The position numbers and the translations under genes were made by a program. Under the pieces are notes generated by a model that did no database searches, had not been told where the DNA came from, and worked only from the letters and a program-made list of their open reading frames with translations. Positions 62,807 through 64,000 of a DNA stretch of 64,000 nucleotides are shown in pieces; position 1 is the first letter of the stretch, and every line of letters begins with the position of its first letter. The stretch is from Streptomyces sp. f51. GTDB taxonomy: Bacteria > Actinomycetota > Actinomycetes > Streptomycetales > Streptomycetaceae. The stretch is taken from positions 2,600,501 to 2,664,500 of the forward strand of contig NZ_CP149798.1 in the NCBI RefSeq assembly GCF_037940415.1, in the 5' to 3' direction.

Positions 62807-63565
62807 GTGGCGCTGATGAACGAGCCGACCGCGCCGTACCACTCGGCCCAGGACGCGCTGCGCGTCCTGGAGACGGTCTCGCAGCAGACCACCGGCGTCA
62901 CGGCGACCGAACTGGCCCGCAGGGCCGGCCTCGGCACCGACCGGCTGAGCGGACTGCTGCGCATGCTGCGCCGCGAGGGGTACGTCGAACAGGTCACGGA
63001 CGGGGCGTACGTCACCGGCGCCGCCCTCGGCCGGCTCGGTTCCGCCCACGGCCGCGAGCAGGCGCTGCGCGACAAGCTCCAGCAGACGATCGACCGGCTC
63101 CGCGACTCGGTCGGCGCCGCCATCTACATCAGCCGGTACATCGACGGCGAGGTGCACGTCACCCAGTACGCGGAGAGCCCGGCCACCCCCGCGGTCAACG
63201 AATGGGTCGACTTCCGCTCCTCCGCGCACGCCAGCGCGGTCGGCAAGAGCCTTCTCGGCCAGCTCGACCACAACGGCCGCCGCGACCACCTCGCCCGGCA
63301 CAAGATGGCCCGGCTCACCTCGCGGACCATCACCAGCGAGCGGCTCCTGCTGTCCCGTCTCGACTCCCAGCCGGCCACCGTGCCCGTGCTCGACCTCCAG
63401 GAGTACGCGATCGGCACGGTCTGCGCGGCCGTCCCGATCACGGCGGGCTCCTCCGTCGGCTGCCTCGCGCTGTCCCTCCCGGTCGAACACGCCCACCGCC
63501 TGCGACGCGCCGCGGACACGCTGAACCGCGAAGCGGCTCCGGTGCTGCTCTCCCTGGCGATCTGA
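62807..63565 (+). CDS. IclR family transcriptional regulator
   Basis: The 252-residue protein has an N-terminal winged HTH (TATELARRAGLGTDRLSGLLRMLRREGYVEQ, about residues 32-62) and a C-terminal IclR effector domain (SSAHASAVGKSLLGQLD; TVCAAVPITAGSSVGCLALSLP). It lies downstream of ehuBCDA on the same strand and may control it; the effector could be ectoine or a breakdown product. That link is from position only. GTG start with AGGGGG 5 bases upstream. Confidence 0.9.
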   Translation: MALMNEPTAPYHSAQDALRVLETVSQQTTGVTATELARRAGLGTDRLSGLLRMLRREGYVEQVTDGAYVTGAALGRLGSAHGREQALRDKLQQTIDRLRDSVGAAIYISRYIDGEVHVTQYAESPATPAVNEWVDFRSSAHASAVGKSLLGQLDHNGRRDHLARHKMARLTSRTITSERLLLSRLDSQPATVPVLDLQEYAIGTVCAAVPITAGSSVGCLALSLPVEHAHRLRRAADTLNREAAPVLLSLAI

Positions 63566-63678
63566 CAGCCGGCGCACAGAAGGGTCCCGCGGCCCGCGCG
63601 CGGCTGGTCGGAAGCACCCCCACGGACCAGGTAGTATTTCTTTTGTCGCCGACCGCGCAAGCGGTGGGCGAGAGTCAT

Positions 63679-63752
63679 GCGCCGCTAGCTCAGTTGGTTA
63701 GAGCAGCTGACTCTTAATCAGCGGGTCCGGGGTTCGAGTCCCTGGCGGCGCA
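63679..63752 (+). tRNA. tRNA-Lys (CTT anticodon), copy 2
   Basis: The 74-base gene is identical to the copy at 51842-51915, with the same acceptor, anticodon CTT and T arm. CCA is not encoded. A possible -10 (TAGTAT at about 63632-63637) lies 40-odd bases upstream. It stands between the IclR gene and a convergent aminopeptidase gene. Confidence 0.97.
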
Positions 63753-63761
63753 CCTCGACGA

Positions 63762-63787
63762 AGGCCCTCCACTCCTGTGGGGGGCCT
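63762..63787. terminator. Terminator between tRNA-Lys copy 2 and the aminopeptidase gene
   Basis: An 11-bp stem with one T-G pair (63762-63772 with 63777-63787) and loop TCCT begins 10 bases after the tRNA. It can serve both converging transcripts. Confidence 0.65.
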
Positions 63788-63802
63788 CTCGCGTGTCCTG
63801 GG

Positions 63803-64000
63803 TCATCCGGCCCGCCCCGCCGTGACGAACTGGGTCAGCACCCGCGCCAGCAGTTCCGGGTCCCGCGCCCCGCACAGTTCGCGCGCCGAGTGCATCGACA
63901 GCCCCGCCACCCCCACGTCGACCGTCGTGACGCCGAGCCGGGCCGCGGCGATCGGACCGATCGACGTCCCGCACGGCATCGCGTTGTGCGAGACGAACGG
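63803..64000 (-). CDS. apeB: M18 family aminopeptidase, C-terminal part (partial)
   Basis: The last 65 codons of the gene are present; the start lies beyond the window. The translation begins PFVSHNAMPCGTSIGPIAAARLG and contains GVAGLSMHSARELCGARDPE, which match the C-terminal metal-binding part of M18 (aspartyl-type) aminopeptidases. Zn ligands here include the histidine of GLSMHSARE. Known M18 enzymes remove acidic N-terminal residues from peptides in the cytoplasm. It converges on tRNA-Lys. Confidence 0.88.
   Translation of the reverse strand, partial: PFVSHNAMPCGTSIGPIAAARLGVTTVDVGVAGLSMHSARELCGARDPELLARVLTQFVTAGRAG

Noticed and set aside
51842..63752. Integrated element between the two tRNA-Lys genes
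   Set aside because: No integrase, phage or plasmid genes and no change in composition are seen. The genes look like normal Streptomyces core.

Overview
The window is high-GC actinobacterial chromosome and almost certainly comes from a Streptomyces. Evidence includes very GC-rich codon use, many GTG starts and ATGA/GTGA gene overlaps, a desferrioxamine locus, adpA with a TTA codon, the cebR-cebEFG-bglC locus and the PAS-GGDEF-EAL protein CdgA. From memory, the gene order resembles the central core region of the S. coelicolor chromosome (about SCO2771 to SCO2832). I see no transposase, integrase or CRISPR array, so most of the window looks like conserved core.

Region by region. 1-9.8 kb holds a CDF metal transporter, a TesB thioesterase, an acyl-CoA dehydrogenase and a TetR regulator. 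The regulator diverges from a four-gene leucine/isovalerate-type operon (carboxylase beta, biotin subunit, HMG-CoA lyase, acyl-CoA dehydrogenase). Two TTAAC-ended operator-like repeats sit between them. 9.9-17.1 kb is the desferrioxamine locus, with desE and desF behind one iron box and desABCD behind a second, perfect iron box. 17.2-24.3 kb holds a secreted GH20 hexosaminidase with a DasR-like site, a DUF4429/SHOCT protein, a Tat-exported metallophosphoesterase, a small unknown protein, glmS and a GPR1/FUN34/YaaH membrane protein. 24.5-28.6 kb holds a universal stress protein, a small membrane protein, adpA, orn and tRNA-His. 28.6-37.3 kb holds an acetyltransferase, the cello-oligosaccharide locus (cebR, cebE, cebF, cebG, bglC, with two CebR boxes) and a GH18 chitinase with a second DasR-like site.

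37.3-45.8 kb begins with a 22-bp tandem repeat. It continues with a two-component system, a small membrane-anchored protein, a spermidine-synthase-like protein, an unknown protein, an NsdA-like HTH/TPR regulator, a histidine phosphatase and a PAP2 membrane phosphatase. 45.6-50.2 kb is the most interesting part: three tightly coupled genes for a RecB-family nuclease with a Cas4/Dna2-like cysteine pattern, a 531-residue protein of unknown function, and an SF1 helicase. It resembles a split Dna2-type nuclease-helicase. 50.2-51.9 kb holds two unknown proteins, the second ending inside tRNA-Lys. 52-58 kb holds an M6-type protease, cdgA, a luciferase-like oxidoreductase and a EutA-like Asp/Glu racemase-family protein. 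58.3-63.6 kb holds a D-2-hydroxyacid dehydrogenase, the ectoine transporter ehuBCDA and an IclR regulator. ehuD has an in-frame TGA at codon 3 of its expected reading frame. A second tRNA-Lys and the end of an M18 aminopeptidase close the window.

The genes connect around nutrient sensing: iron (desferrioxamine), chitin/GlcNAc (hexosaminidase, chitinase, glmS), cellulose breakdown products (CebR regulon), compatible solutes (ehu/eut), and developmental control (AdpA, c-di-GMP).
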